Shown: positions 17,701-25,246 of the stretch, piece by piece
Layout of the letters: each line of letters opens with the position of its first letter
Position numbering within the stretch: the stretch's first letter is position 1
Position numbers and translations under genes: made by a program
The notes under the pieces: generated by a model
What the model saw: the letters and a program-made list of their open reading frames with translations, nothing else
Told to the model about the DNA's origin: nothing
Database searches by the model: none
DNA from: JOPF133 sp052144935
Lineage (GTDB): Bacteria; Acidobacteriota; Terriglobia; Bryobacterales; Bryobacteraceae
DNA: 64,000 bases
Assembly (NCBI GenBank): GCA_052144935.1
Contig: JBKQPR010000065.1
Location: forward strand, 4,957-68,956
Direction: 5' to 3'

Positions 17701-18675
17701 GGATTCACCTGCCCCACCACACCCCTGACATCCAACCAGATCAACCAGACGGAATATCTGCCGTTCGCGGCGCAAGGATGGAATTACTCGCAATCCACCG
17801 GCTTTTCGACCTTCAATGCCCTGGAGGTGCAGTTCAATAAGCGCTTCTCGAATGGCCTGCAGACCCTGATTGCCTACACCTGGGAGAAGTGCCTGACGGA
17901 CTCCAACGGCGACTATAACGCCGAGAACGGCTCCGAGGGCGCCCCCTATGAATACTTCTTCAACGCTCACTTGTCGAAGGGGCTTTGCACGTTCCAGGTG
18001 CCCAACGTCTTCACCTGGATCACGGTCTATGAATTGCCGTTCGGGCGCGGCAAACATCTGCTGAGCCATGGACCGCTTTCGTGGGTGCTTGGCAACTGGG
18101 AGACTAACTACTCCTTCATAGCGCGTAACGGCCAGGTATTCAACCCGAGCTGGGGCGGCGCCAGCAACATCTGCGCCTCGCCGGCGGCGACCGGCTGCGT
18201 GCCCACGACGATCGCGGGTGTGGCGCCAACCAGCACCGATCCGGCCAATCTTTCCAACGCGGCGGGGTCGATCACGGGGTACAGCCGGCCGAGTGTGATG
18301 CCGGGCTGCAACCCCAAAGTTTCGAATCGGACGGTCACCCAGTGGTACAACCCGGCGTGCTTCGTCAGTCCGGCGTCGCTGGCGGTGGGACCGGGCTATG
18401 GCTTCGGGAACACTCCGCTGGGCTTCCTGACATCCATGCGGTGGATCAATGTGGATGTGGCCCTGGTGAAGAATATCCCGATCGGCGAATCGAAAAGGCT
18501 GCAATTCCGCGCCGAAGCGTTCAACGTGGCCAACCATATGGTGCTGGCTGTGCCGGGCACGTCGATTGCGCCCTCGTACTCCAGCGGGGCCATCAGTTAC
18601 GGCTCGGCGGGCGTGGTCACCGGCATCGCGAACACACCGCGGGAGCTGCAACTGGCGCTGAAGTTTTTGTTCTGA
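14713..18675 (+). CDS. Oar-like TonB-dependent receptor with N-terminal carboxypeptidase-regulatory domain
   Basis: This outer-membrane protein has about 1320 residues. A signal peptide (LPRIAVGSLIFVLSIGNATLF, ending before AQTPSA) is followed by a CarboxypepD_reg-like beta-sandwich (NGTVVDPSGASVPDAKVTV). The plug domain contains ELPLNGRNFTELL and VNGAGNRSNAFYMDGI, and a long beta-barrel ends in LQLALKFLF with the C-terminal aromatic typical of barrels. Such receptors are greatly expanded in Solibacter-type acidobacteria and are thought to import large substrates; no SusD-like partner is adjacent. Start at ATG 14713 is chosen because GAGGTGGAG at 14701-14709 is a good ribosome site. It is a single-gene unit. 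Confidence 0.92.
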   Translation: MKLPRIAVGSLIFVLSIGNATLFAQTPSAVVNGTVVDPSGASVPDAKVTVVNQETNVQSQRNTSGDGAFTIINLLPGNYVLTVEKSGFKKVALPVFKLEVNQTLTENVTLQLGSSTETVEVNANSVEVMIQTSSTELGTTITEEAMHELPLNGRNFTELLITQPGVNPMNTAQGGNGIGSADGGNIGIPNAVVYRPSVNGAGNRSNAFYMDGIINTDDRGGGWSIQPIADTIQEFKVQSHNNDAEYGNVLGAVVNIVTKSGTNRFHGSAWEFARNQIFDARNPFTGFCTAANCPALANQLNGQVAAGTQTTAGAAAILSGTPVSPLGYTEQMYGGTVGGPIIKNKTFFYFGYEGWHFAQPQNSYAIVPSPQELSGDFSGTVSPELVGAVNSTKTAITPSQIFNPFAESGASSTVPFYCDSSGNPMPLLNPGAAFGQPGYGVQGAGGTACNKIPSALVDQKLAQVISAYTAAQYKNCAFTPNLAFAVDNCLDARNKTDVANNFDIRIDHHFSDRNTVFARAYMLWDTDQGIVAGTTSVAPSPYHVWNIGGAWDHIFTPKLIMEIRGGINARPVVVNQTNPQGSTPESSAGYSNLSTTSGFYLTPSSYPSVIGNVGPEHRANPEHDVSGSMTWSKGKHTLRWGGEYLYENRLETNQYEQFSSSTTQTCPTNSSGLFTCGSNQGNALASMLLDLPSALTVNVPQYEEIHVRMTPIGAFVQDEWHVKPNLTINVGLRYDYDPAVHLLVSNGETVNALNLPGRQFIIGSSQSAAYTTGCGSPQLPPCVPGGLNSSNPAFQVTVGGVTYNTLNNIVFSNSQPALKAISDNIGPRVGIAWGFLPKTVMRVGYGIYYDTISYRSQNAENTLQGSIWPWTRGVSDTLNNAPMGTAATPTIAPICASLTACGPYGGYATSQLTGLAGSNPIVVAPTPWGSTFGGYSDAPAYSDPRSQQWNFQIERQLTSSIGVSVGYVGSHTQRLEWCCKANYPQGGPFCENNAAQGFTCPTTPLTSNQINQTEYLPFAAQGWNYSQSTGFSTFNALEVQFNKRFSNGLQTLIAYTWEKCLTDSNGDYNAENGSEGAPYEYFFNAHLSKGLCTFQVPNVFTWITVYELPFGRGKHLLSHGPLSWVLGNWETNYSFIARNGQVFNPSWGGASNICASPAATGCVPTTIAGVAPTSTDPANLSNAAGSITGYSRPSVMPGCNPKVSNRTVTQWYNPACFVSPASLAVGPGYGFGNTPLGFLTSMRWINVDVALVKNIPIGESKRLQFRAEAFNVANHMVLAVPGTSIAPSYSSGAISYGSAGVVTGIANTPRELQLALKFLF

Positions 18676-18709
18676 GGGAGGCGCGCCGTCCTCTTTGCGC
18701 CGACAGACC

Positions 18710-18764
18710 GCTCCCTAACGGTCGCGGCTCGATACCGCCTTCAGAGCCGCGACCGTCAGGGAGC
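18710..18764. repeat. Palindromic element, 21-bp arms
   Basis: The arms at 18710-18730 and 18744-18764 pair in 20 of 21 positions around a 13-nt loop; the inner part reads GGTCGCGGCTC / GAGCCGCGACC. It starts 35 bp after the TonB receptor stop. It may terminate that transcript but has the look of a dispersed REP-type element. No U-run follows. Confidence 0.65.
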
Positions 18765-18822
18765 AGATGCGCAAGGTTTATGACGCCGCGTTTAGATAGC
18801 GGTCGGCGATCACCCTCGGCTT

Positions 18823-18841
18823 TCAGCCACACCGGAGCGGC
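18823..18841. repeat. Left copy of direct repeat flanking the toxin-antitoxin pair
   Basis: TCAGCCACACCGGAGCGGC here matches TCAGCCACACCGGGGCGGC at 19595-19613 in 18 of 19 positions and in the same orientation. The two copies bracket the parE/phd-type genes. Confidence 0.6.
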
Positions 18842-18919
18842 CGATCGAAGCTCAAATACTCCGCGCCGGTGCTTGCGCGGCTGGCGAGGTGGCTTGATAC
18901 GTTTTGGCTTCCCATGTGG

Positions 18920-19234
18920 TCATCTCAGTTCATGGCTTTTGAATTCTTGCCGCGCGCCGTGGCGGATGCTTAATACCCTGACCAATTTGTGCGGTTCATC
19001 AATCTCGAAGATGACGCGGTAGACGTGCGGTTTCTTGCCGTAGAGCAGGTGCCTTAGGTGCGCGTCCTCAGGCGTCACTGGGCAGCGGCTGGGGGTTTCT
19101 TCCAGAGTGAAGACGGGGCGCTCCAATCCTCTGAACCATCGAAATGCCGCGTCCGACTGTTCGGCGTCAACTACTGAGTAGATGCTCTCAAGCTCGCGCT
19201 CGGCGCGAGGCATGATGCTAACGAGGTATGCCAT
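18920..19234 (-). CDS. ParE/RelE-superfamily toxin
   Basis: This is a protein of about 104 residues from the ATG at 19234 (MAYLVSIMPRAERELESIYS). The fold pattern is that of ParE/RelE toxins: an N-terminal strand, two helices ending in AFRWFRGLERPVFTLEETP, then strands with HLRHLLYGKKPHVYRVIFEI and a C-terminal VRVLSIRHGARQEF. RelE members cut mRNA and ParE members inhibit gyrase; the sequence does not decide which. The gene overlaps the end of the upstream antitoxin by 17 bp, the usual coupled arrangement. The module lies between two 19-bp direct repeats. Confidence 0.82.
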   Translation of the reverse strand: MAYLVSIMPRAERELESIYSVVDAEQSDAAFRWFRGLERPVFTLEETPSRCPVTPEDAHLRHLLYGKKPHVYRVIFEIDEPHKLVRVLSIRHGARQEFKSHELR

Positions 19235-19508
19235 GCTTCGCCCGGAACTCGGCAAAGAACTCCCGGACGGGTCTGCCTTTCCCACTGCGTGCTTCGTCGA
19301 GCCCCTGGCGTATGGCTTCGTATACGTCGGCGCGGGCGGCGATATCGAGCAGGCGCTGATAGGCCTCCGCATCCTGCACGATGGCTTCGGCCTTGCCCTT
19401 GACAGTGAGCACGACGGGCCGCTTGCTCTTCTTGAGTTGCTTCATAAAAGCGCCGGAGCGGCGGCGGAAGGTGGTCAGCGATTGAATGTCCTTGGTGATG
19501 TCGAGCAT
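19218..19508 (-). CDS. Phd/YefM-type antitoxin
   Basis: This 96-residue protein begins MLDITKDIQSLTTFRRRSGA and continues FMKQLKKSKRPVVLTVKGKAEAIV. That is the Phd/YefM N-terminal DNA-binding fold, followed by the QDAEAYQRLLDIA helix. The C-terminal tail (SGKGRPVREFFAEFRAKHG) would wrap the toxin. It precedes and overlaps the toxin gene. GGGAGGGG lies a few bases before the ATG as ribosome site. A hairpin at 19533-19548 lies just upstream, where autoregulation by the toxin-antitoxin complex is expected. Confidence 0.82.
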   Translation of the reverse strand: MLDITKDIQSLTTFRRRSGAFMKQLKKSKRPVVLTVKGKAEAIVQDAEAYQRLLDIAARADVYEAIRQGLDEARSGKGRPVREFFAEFRAKHGIPR

Positions 19509-19532
19509 GGGAAAACCCCTCCCTTATCAATA

Positions 19533-19548
19533 GCACCTTTTTAGGTGC
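19533..19548. promoter_or_regulatory. Inverted repeat upstream of the antitoxin gene
   Basis: GCACCT and AGGTGC arms flank TTTT, 25 bp upstream of the antitoxin ATG. On the minus strand it runs into TATTGA, a possible -10 box. Toxin-antitoxin operons are normally autorepressed at such palindromes; here this is inferred from position only. Confidence 0.4.
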
Positions 19549-19594
19549 GATCGCCCGTAGACAAAAAAGCTGGCGCCAAGCCGGCGATCGGCAG

Positions 19595-19613
19595 TCAGCC
19601 ACACCGGGGCGGC
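19595..19613. repeat. Right copy of direct repeat flanking the toxin-antitoxin pair
   Basis: This copy matches 18823-18841 in 18 of 19 positions, same orientation. Nearby bases are also partly alike (GGCGATCGGCAG here, GGTCGGCGATCACC there), so the true repeat may be longer and degenerate. Confidence 0.6.
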
Positions 19614-19645
19614 TGGGAGCCGGCTGCCGATCGCTTGCCGCTTCC

Positions 19646-19948
19646 TCACGGAACCTCGCCGCCAGCCTTTCCGAGCGCAATCTCCAACTCTGCCCGGGTC
19701 GACGGGGTGCTGATGAACAGCTCCTGGCGGGCGCCGGCGCTCAGGGCGATGGCCTTCCAGCCGTTCTGCGTGGGCACGGTGACCCGCACTTTGACCTTGC
19801 CCTTGGCGTCCCGGACGGGGCGGATCACGCCGGGAATCACGGAGCGGATTTCGGGGTTGGCGGCCAGCAATTCTTCGAGCACGGGGCGCAGGCCATCGAT
19901 GATGCTGTGCTCGATCTTTAGCCGGTCCTTGGCCGCGCGCAAGCGCAT
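19646..19948 (-). CDS. DUF2103-like small protein
   Basis: This 100-residue protein contains LKIEHSIIDGLRPVLEELL, then IRSVIPGVIRPVRDAKGKVKV and QNGWKAIALSAGARQELFIST. This resembles DUF2103, a small family annotated as predicted metal-binding proteins with a conserved H-S motif near the start. No cysteine cluster is present. The gene follows pcm directly; its ATG at 19948 is next to the pcm stop at 19949-19951, so they should be co-transcribed. The biochemical role is unknown. Confidence 0.6.
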   Translation of the reverse strand: MRLRAAKDRLKIEHSIIDGLRPVLEELLAANPEIRSVIPGVIRPVRDAKGKVKVRVTVPTQNGWKAIALSAGARQELFISTPSTRAELEIALGKAGGEVP

Positions 19949-20596
19949 CTACTGCCATCCCTCTCCGCCGCGCAGAGGTACGAAGCGGCACAAGGTGGCC
20001 ACGCGGTAATCGATCCGGCCGTCGCGTTTGGTAACCACGCGCAACTCCTGATCGTGGCGCGGGCCCACCGGAATCACCAGGCGGCCGGGATCGCGAAGCT
20101 GGGAAAGCAGCGAGGGGGGGACATCCGGCGCCGCCGCGGCTACCGAGATGGCGTCGTACGGCGCGCGCTCCGGGTAGCCCATGGAGCCATCGCCCACCCG
20201 CACTTCCACGTTGTCCCCGGTGTGGGTGCGCTTGAGATTCGCCTCGGCCACGCGGGCCAGGGCGGGAACGATCTCGACGGCCACCACGTGCGCGGCCAGC
20301 CTGCCCAGCACGGCGGCCGCATATCCGCAGCCGGCCCCCACTTCGAGCACCGTCTCGGCGCCGGAGAGTTCCAGGACCTCGGCCATCAGCGCCGTCATAT
20401 AAGGCTGCGAGATGGTCTGGCCATAGCCGATCGAGACCGGATCGTCCAGGTATGCCAGCAAGCGCGACTCGGTGGGAATAAACTCCTCGCGCGGAATCTC
20501 GCGCATGGCCTGCAGTACACGCGGGTCGTGGATGCCGCGCCGGCGCAACTGCTTTTCCACCATTCGCCGGCGTTCCTCGGGCCAGTCGGGAATCAC
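19949..20596 (-). CDS. pcm: Protein-L-isoaspartate O-methyltransferase
   Basis: This protein of about 215 residues repairs isoaspartyl residues in damaged proteins using SAM. Signatures are REIPREEFIPTES, GYGQTISQPYMTALMAEVL, motif I VLEVGAGCGYAAAVLGRLA, VRVGDGSMGYPERAPYDAI and GRLVIPVG. The start is not an ATG: GTG codons at 20602 and 20596 follow AGAGGTGG, and the second has the better spacing. The frame stays open far upstream, but that part overlaps the divergent dehydrogenase and has no family similarity. It forms a unit with the DUF2103 gene. Confidence 0.9.
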   Translation of the reverse strand: MIPDWPEERRRMVEKQLRRRGIHDPRVLQAMREIPREEFIPTESRLLAYLDDPVSIGYGQTISQPYMTALMAEVLELSGAETVLEVGAGCGYAAAVLGRLAAHVVAVEIVPALARVAEANLKRTHTGDNVEVRVGDGSMGYPERAPYDAISVAAAAPDVPPSLLSQLRDPGRLVIPVGPRHDQELRVVTKRDGRIDYRVATLCRFVPLRGGEGWQ

Positions 20597-20611
20597 GGCC
20601 ACCCCCACCTC

Positions 20612-20617
20612 TATAAT
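20612..20617 (+). promoter_or_regulatory. TATAAT box 7 nt before the isocitrate dehydrogenase start
   Basis: A perfect TATAAT ends 7 nt before the ATG at 20625. Transcription would start at or within a base or two of the ATG, giving a leaderless mRNA. No clear -35 is present. The opposite strand reads TATTAT here and could serve the divergent pcm gene. Confidence 0.5.
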
Positions 20618-20624
20618 AACTGTG

Positions 20625-21629
20625 ATGGCGCATCCGATTACGCTGATTCCGGGGGATGGCATCGGACCCGAAGTGGCGGACGCCACCGTACGGGCGGTAG
20701 AGGCCACCGGCGTAGCGGTGGAATGGGAGCGCGTAGAGGCCGGCGCACGGGCCCTGGCCGAGTACGGCCAACTGATTCCCGACGAAGTGTTCGCCTCGCT
20801 GGAAGTGACCCGCGTGGGGCTGAAAGGGCCGACCGCTACGCCCATCGGCGGCGGTCATCAGAGCATCAACGTGGCGCTGCGCAAGAAGCTGGGCCTGTAT
20901 ACCAATTTCCGGCCCGTGCGCATGTTGCCGGGGCTGAAGACGCGCTTCCAGGACCTGCCGCTGGACATGGCCATCTTCCGCGAGAACACCGAGGATCTCT
21001 ACTCCGGCCTGGAGCACGAAGTGGTTCCCGGGGTGGTGGAAAGCCTGAAAATCATCACCCAAAACGCTTCCATGAAGATTGCGCGCGCCTGCTTCCAGTA
21101 CGCCCGCCGGGAGGGGCGCAAAAAGGTGACCGCCATTCACAAGGCCAACATCATGAAGCTGAGCGACGGCCTGTTCCTGAAATGCTGCCGCGAGGTGGCC
21201 TCCGAGTTTCCGGAAGTGCGGTACAACGAGCTGATCGTGGACAACGCCTGCATGCAGCTTGTGATGCGCCCGGAAATCTTCGACCTGCTGTTGCTGCCGA
21301 ACCTGTACGGCGACATCATTTCCGACCTGGCGGCCGGCCTGGTGGGCGGGCTGGGAATCGTGCCGGGGGCCAACCTGGGCGACCATCACGCGATCTTCGA
21401 GGCGGTCCACGGGACGGCGCCGGATATCGCGGGCAAGGGGCTGGCCAATCCGACGGCGTTGATGCAATCCGCGGTGCTGATGCTGGCCCACCTGGGCGAG
21501 CGCGAGGCGGCGGCGCGGCTGCACAACGCCATCTACCAGGTGTACCGGGCGGCGGAGCACCTCACCGGCGACGTGGGCGGCAAGGCTTCGACGGGCGAAT
21601 TCACCGAAGCGGTGATTGGTGCGCTTTAG
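20625..21629 (+). CDS. NAD-type isocitrate dehydrogenase
   Basis: This 334-residue enzyme of the isocitrate/isopropylmalate dehydrogenase family starts MAHPITLIPGDGIGPEVADA. The substrate site includes GLYTNFRPVRMLPGLKTRF and IFRENTEDLYSGLEHEVV. ITQNASMKIARACFQYARR, AIHKANIMKLSDGLF, NLYGDIISDLAAGLVGG, VHGTAPDIAGKGLANPT and HLTGDVGGKAST all match short-form isocitrate dehydrogenases rather than isopropylmalate dehydrogenase (no LeuB-type loop). It should catalyse oxidative decarboxylation of isocitrate in the TCA cycle; NAD preference is inferred from the short form. It stands alone and is divergent from pcm. Confidence 0.9.
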   Translation: MAHPITLIPGDGIGPEVADATVRAVEATGVAVEWERVEAGARALAEYGQLIPDEVFASLEVTRVGLKGPTATPIGGGHQSINVALRKKLGLYTNFRPVRMLPGLKTRFQDLPLDMAIFRENTEDLYSGLEHEVVPGVVESLKIITQNASMKIARACFQYARREGRKKVTAIHKANIMKLSDGLFLKCCREVASEFPEVRYNELIVDNACMQLVMRPEIFDLLLLPNLYGDIISDLAAGLVGGLGIVPGANLGDHHAIFEAVHGTAPDIAGKGLANPTALMQSAVLMLAHLGEREAAARLHNAIYQVYRAAEHLTGDVGGKASTGEFTEAVIGAL

Positions 21630-21714
21630 TACGGTGGCAGGCCCCTCGGGCCCATAACCTTTTTTATGCCGGTATAAGGACGGAGCGGGTGGCGGAGCGG
21701 TATCATGGAGCGGT

Positions 21715-22119
21715 ATGGATTCGAAAGAATCGCCCGTTGGTGTGCTAGTGGTCGCGAATGACGAGGAGGCCGTCCTGAACGCTGTTTCCTCCACGCTCGA
21801 GAAGGCGGGATTCGCCGTAACCGGCGCGTCGAGCGCCGCTATGGCGCTCGACCGCTGCCGTGAAAGCGAGCCGCCTCCGGAACTGGCCGTGATCGACACA
21901 ACCGTGCCGGGGATGGATTTGCAGGATCTCGTGCTCCAGTTGCACCAGATCTCGCCAACCATGCGCGTCCTGTTCCTTTCGGGCGAGTCCCCAAGCGAAG
22001 CCGTCCGCAGCCTGCGAGCGCAATGGCGCGGCAAATTCCTGCGCAAGCCATTCCGCAGATCGCAGTTGCTGGGGCAGGTTCTGACGCTGATGGACGAACC
22101 GCTGGTGCTGACCGCCTGA
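21715..22119 (+). CDS. Stand-alone receiver-domain protein
   Basis: This 134-residue protein is a single CheY-like receiver with no output domain. The acidic pocket is ANDEEAVLNAV (normally DDE), the phospho-acceptor Asp is in LAVIDTTVPGMD near residue 61, the conserved Ser/Thr is in VLFLSGES, and the Lys is in GKFLRKPF. All key positions are present, though the first acidic residue of the pocket is Asn. No histidine kinase is near. A TATCAT hexamer at 21701-21706 lies 8 nt before the ATG. Confidence 0.8.
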   Translation: MDSKESPVGVLVVANDEEAVLNAVSSTLEKAGFAVTGASSAAMALDRCRESEPPPELAVIDTTVPGMDLQDLVLQLHQISPTMRVLFLSGESPSEAVRSLRAQWRGKFLRKPFRRSQLLGQVLTLMDEPLVLTA

Positions 22120-22267
22120 TGCGGCGTCTGGCGGCCGGACACCGGGACGCGGAGGGCGCGGAGTAAGGCCAGGCAGGTCATGCGGCCCATTCCGAGTGCG
22201 AGCTTCGGAGTGCATGGCCGCACCTCGACAGGCGATCGAGAGCGTAGAGCGGGGTTGGGGCTGCACC

Positions 22268-23149
22268 CTAATTCGCTACCGGAGTTTTCAGAATATGATC
22301 GATCACCAGCACTTCCAGGGGGGCCTTGGACGGCTCCAGCTTCAGGCCGAAGTTCCGCAGCGCGTTGTGCAGGGAATCGTCCGTGGCGCCGTCCAGGAAC
22401 CGCAGGGCCTCCGGCGGAAGCGTAACGCCGGCCGATAGCGCCGACTGGATCATCATCGCCATGTAATCCTCCGGCGTCAGGTCAATCGTGAAATCGTAGC
22501 TGCCCTTGAGTTCCGTGCGGTCCACCACGGGACGGTCCACGAACCGCGCCAGCATGTCGGCAAAGGCGGTCATGGTCAGCTTCTTGGCTTCCAGCTTGTT
22601 GTTGGCGAACGTAAAAGAGGAACCCCTTCCGAAATTGACCGACACACCGCCGCGCCCGCCGCTCGCCGACACATCCGTGGCCCCGCCTCGAACGCCCGCC
22701 GCCGTATCGTCGTCCTTATCCGGCGGCGTCTCTTTGAGCTTCAAGCCCCCGCTCGCCACTGTCAGACTGTACACCGGGAACTCCTTGCTGTCGCGGTGCA
22801 TCTTCATCTCGAACCGGCTGGCCAGCAGGGATTGCAGCATGTCCGGCACCTGTTCCCGCGTGGCGCCCTCCGGCAGTTTGGCGTCGACGTTGAAGCGTTC
22901 CGACAGCCAATCCGGCCCTGTAACCTGGTAGAGCTTCACCCGGTATGCGACGCGAATATAGTCTTGCAAGGAAAAGTCCGAGATGTGGACCTGGGCGCCG
23001 TCCACATGCACGCCAACATTGACGCTGTTGGCGAGCGGCGCAGCCGGTTTCACCGATGCCACTTCGAATTCCACCGGGCCCGGCGCGGTCTGGGCATAAG
23101 CCGCCACAGCCGCGAAGCACACGGGGACAACCATACGAATCGATCTCAT
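22268..23149 (-). CDS. DUF3738 (TIGR03435-type) secreted protein
   Basis: This 293-residue protein has a signal peptide (MRSIRMVVPVCFAAVAAYAQ) and a complete DUF3738 domain: FEVASVKPAAP, LQDYIRVAYRVKLYQVTGPDWLS, RFNVDAKLPEGAT, SRFEMKMHRDSKEFPVYSLTV and the terminal VLVIDHILKTP. The family is abundant in soil Acidobacteria; its function is unknown and it may be envelope-associated. TATATC lies 6 nt before the ATG. This is the intact copy of three in the window. Confidence 0.85.
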   Translation of the reverse strand: MRSIRMVVPVCFAAVAAYAQTAPGPVEFEVASVKPAAPLANSVNVGVHVDGAQVHISDFSLQDYIRVAYRVKLYQVTGPDWLSERFNVDAKLPEGATREQVPDMLQSLLASRFEMKMHRDSKEFPVYSLTVASGGLKLKETPPDKDDDTAAGVRGGATDVSASGGRGGVSVNFGRGSSFTFANNKLEAKKLTMTAFADMLARFVDRPVVDRTELKGSYDFTIDLTPEDYMAMMIQSALSAGVTLPPEALRFLDGATDDSLHNALRNFGLKLEPSKAPLEVLVIDHILKTPVAN

Positions 23150-23237
23150 ATGAGGGATATACGTTCTATCTTAATGGAAAGATCCCTCAATCCCGTCCCG
23201 GCGCGCCGGCCGCCCTGGCACGGCCTGTGCAGGCAAA

Positions 23238-23708
23238 TTATTCTCCGGCAATGCCCAGTCGCTCCAGACTCTTACCGCGACGCTCGATCCGATCTTGCAG
23301 CCCGGTCAACTTTGCCCGATCGTTCCGAAGCTCGATGGATGCTTCGGCTTCCGCCGACTGACAGGCTTGCAGTTCCGTCGTTTGGTCATCGAGTGCGTTC
23401 TTCAATTCGGACAGCCTCGACTGGATCGCCTTTGCCTCCTCTGCCGGTACCGCTCCAGGGACGTCTGCCGGCGCTGTCAAAGTAGCGGCGAGGCTGCTTT
23501 CCAACCTTTGAATGTCCGACGCTATATGTTGCCGGTAAACCGGTTCCCCCCTACACTTGTTCCGCGCGTCATCCATCCGCTCGGCGCGAGTTACGGCAAC
23601 ATCCTGCATCGGCAGTGTGCACAGCGCGATCTGCACACGCTGCGATGCCACTGTCGTCGCCTGGATATCGTGGCGCAACTGATGTACCTCCAGCAGCAAC
23701 GAGCGCAC
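23238..23708 (-). CDS. Hypothetical coiled-coil protein
   Basis: This 156-residue protein starts at the GTG at 23708; a TAA in the same frame lies 12 bp upstream. The first half (LLLEVHQLRHDIQ, then VQIALCTLPMQDVAV) and the second half (QRLESSLAATL, LSELKNALDDQTTELQACQS) have heptad-like spacing of hydrophobic residues, so a coiled coil is likely. There is no signal peptide. I recognise no named domain. Confidence 0.5.
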   Translation of the reverse strand: MRSLLLEVHQLRHDIQATTVASQRVQIALCTLPMQDVAVTRAERMDDARNKCRGEPVYRQHIASDIQRLESSLAATLTAPADVPGAVPAEEAKAIQSRLSELKNALDDQTTELQACQSAEAEASIELRNDRAKLTGLQDRIERRGKSLERLGIAGE

Positions 23709-23865
23709 TCGCCACTTTTAACGTTACCGGCCTGCCCCCATTTCTCCCCCGCCGGTCTCCGCCGGCTCGCGGCGTACAAGGTGGCTTCGGGGAGGGTTCG
23801 CGAAAGCGAATTCGGCCCGAAGGAAGCGGAATGAACATGCATGTCCAGAAATCGGAAAACGCGGG

Positions 23866-25074
23866 CTATTGCAGCACCAGCACCGCCATCCGCCCGTCGG
23901 TCTCCAGGTTGTCCCCGGTGGCGTTCTGGGACTTCACCGGTACCTCCGGGCGGTCCACCAGCTCCACCGACTGCACCCGGCCGGTGAACAGCAGGTCGGT
24001 CACTACCTTGGCGCGCTCGGCGTCGATCTGCGGGTCCACCTTGTGGATGAACGTACTGTTCTCCTCCGAAAAGTCGATCCCGATATCGTGGGTGGCCGCC
24101 ACCGCCCATAACGGCAGGCCCAGAATCGTGCCGGGGCGCCGCCAGACGCGCAGATGATGCCGGTGCGCAAAGGTGTTGTTCAGCTTTTCGAAGACCATGT
24201 CCGGCGGCTTGCCGTCGAGCATCAGAATCGACACCGGCGCTTCGCTGTACCCGCGGTCCTCCGCCAGCGCGCGCAGGGTTTCGAACTTGGAGCGCTTGGT
24301 CAGGCTCGTAGCCGCCGTCCATCCGGCTTCTTTAAACGCCTGCCGCACCGCCGCCTCGCTTCCGATGAGCATCAGGTTGGTCAAGTCCGAAGGCTTGGGC
24401 GGTTTCTGCGCTACCGTCTGGAACGGCTCGCGGGCGACCAAGCCCACCAGCGCCGCCTCGTTCGGCATGGCCCGCAGGTTGGAGGGGGTGCCCTGTGGGC
24501 CCCCCGGCCCGCCCGCTTTCTTCAACGCCACGGGCGCGGTCAGCCGCAGCGTCATCTCCACACCGGCGTCGTAGGTGATGTCGCCTTCGGCCGGCTTCAA
24601 AACCGCGCTCTTGACTCCGTTGAGAAAACCGCCCAGCCCCGAATACTTCTCGGTCACCTTGCCGATCTGCTCGTCCAGTTTGCCGGTAATCGTATCCGAG
24701 GCCAATCTGCCCTGGATCTGGCCCTGCTCGTCCACCTTCTCTCGCGCGTTGTCCACCGCCGTCACGCTCGCCGCCAGCGCCAGTCTGGCGCCACCGAATT
24801 CGATTGTGGTGAAGCTCAGCGCCAGCACCGAACGCTCGTCCGATTTGGCCGATTGCGTAGCCTTCTCCACCGCGCCGCGCACCGCCGCACCCGCCGGAAT
24901 CGCAACCTCGCCGTCCGCCATCACCGGAGCGATCACCACCGCCTCCACCGCGTCTTTGGCGTGCGAACTCTGGGTCGAGACTTTGGTCTTCAGGCGGATC
25001 TGCAGTTCCGTGCCTTCGGGCACCGTGAGAGCGAGGGCTGGCATCGCGGCCAGTAAGGCGAGGGCCGCCAACAT
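23866..25074 (-). CDS. Secreted protein with C-terminal LssY-type domain
   Basis: This protein of about 402 residues has a short signal peptide (MLAALALLAAMPALALT). A central beta-rich part contains GTELQIRLKTKVSTQ and VAIPAGAAVRGAVEKA. The last 190 residues match the LssY C-terminal domain: FKEAGWTAATSLTKRSKFET, RGYSEAPVSILMLDGKPPD, HHLRVWRRP, AVAATHDIGIDF and HKVDPQIDAERAKVV. LssY_C occurs in membrane and envelope proteins of unknown role. Residues near 190 (AGGPGGPQGTPS) are a Gly-Pro insertion that carries the dispersed GGGCCC repeat. A 30-bp tandem repeat lies directly upstream, and the frame stays open through it, so a longer N-terminus cannot be excluded. Confidence 0.7.
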   Translation of the reverse strand: MLAALALLAAMPALALTVPEGTELQIRLKTKVSTQSSHAKDAVEAVVIAPVMADGEVAIPAGAAVRGAVEKATQSAKSDERSVLALSFTTIEFGGARLALAASVTAVDNAREKVDEQGQIQGRLASDTITGKLDEQIGKVTEKYSGLGGFLNGVKSAVLKPAEGDITYDAGVEMTLRLTAPVALKKAGGPGGPQGTPSNLRAMPNEAALVGLVAREPFQTVAQKPPKPSDLTNLMLIGSEAAVRQAFKEAGWTAATSLTKRSKFETLRALAEDRGYSEAPVSILMLDGKPPDMVFEKLNNTFAHRHHLRVWRRPGTILGLPLWAVAATHDIGIDFSEENSTFIHKVDPQIDAERAKVVTDLLFTGRVQSVELVDRPEVPVKSQNATGDNLETDGRMAVLVLQ

Positions 25075-25088
25075 GGATCCATGACTCC

Positions 25089-25178
25089 GTGCGCCGCCGA
25101 TCCCTGCGCACCCGCCCCGTGCGCCGCCGATCCCTGCGCACCCGCCCCGTGCGCCGCCCCTCCCTGCGCACCCGCTCC
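25089..25178. repeat. 30-bp tandem repeat, three copies
   Basis: Three copies of a 30-bp unit start at 25089, 25119 and 25149. The first two are identical and the third differs at a few bases. It lies 14 bp upstream of the LssY_C gene start and downstream of the next gene in the same direction. The unit is a multiple of three and has no stop in the gene's frame. Confidence 0.75.
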
Positions 25179-25246
25179 ACAACGGAGCCGGGCCCAGAGG
25201 GCGCCCCGTAGGGAGCGGACGGCCGCAAAATGTAACCCCGCCCTGT

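Noticed and set aside
15598..18651. Two long minus-strand open frames within the TonB receptor gene
   Set aside because: Compositional shadows of the receptor; no start signals or domains.
19527..22223. Open frame of about 900 codons on the minus strand opposite isocitrate dehydrogenase
   Set aside because: It overlaps DUF2103, pcm and the dehydrogenase in other frames and shows no family pattern.
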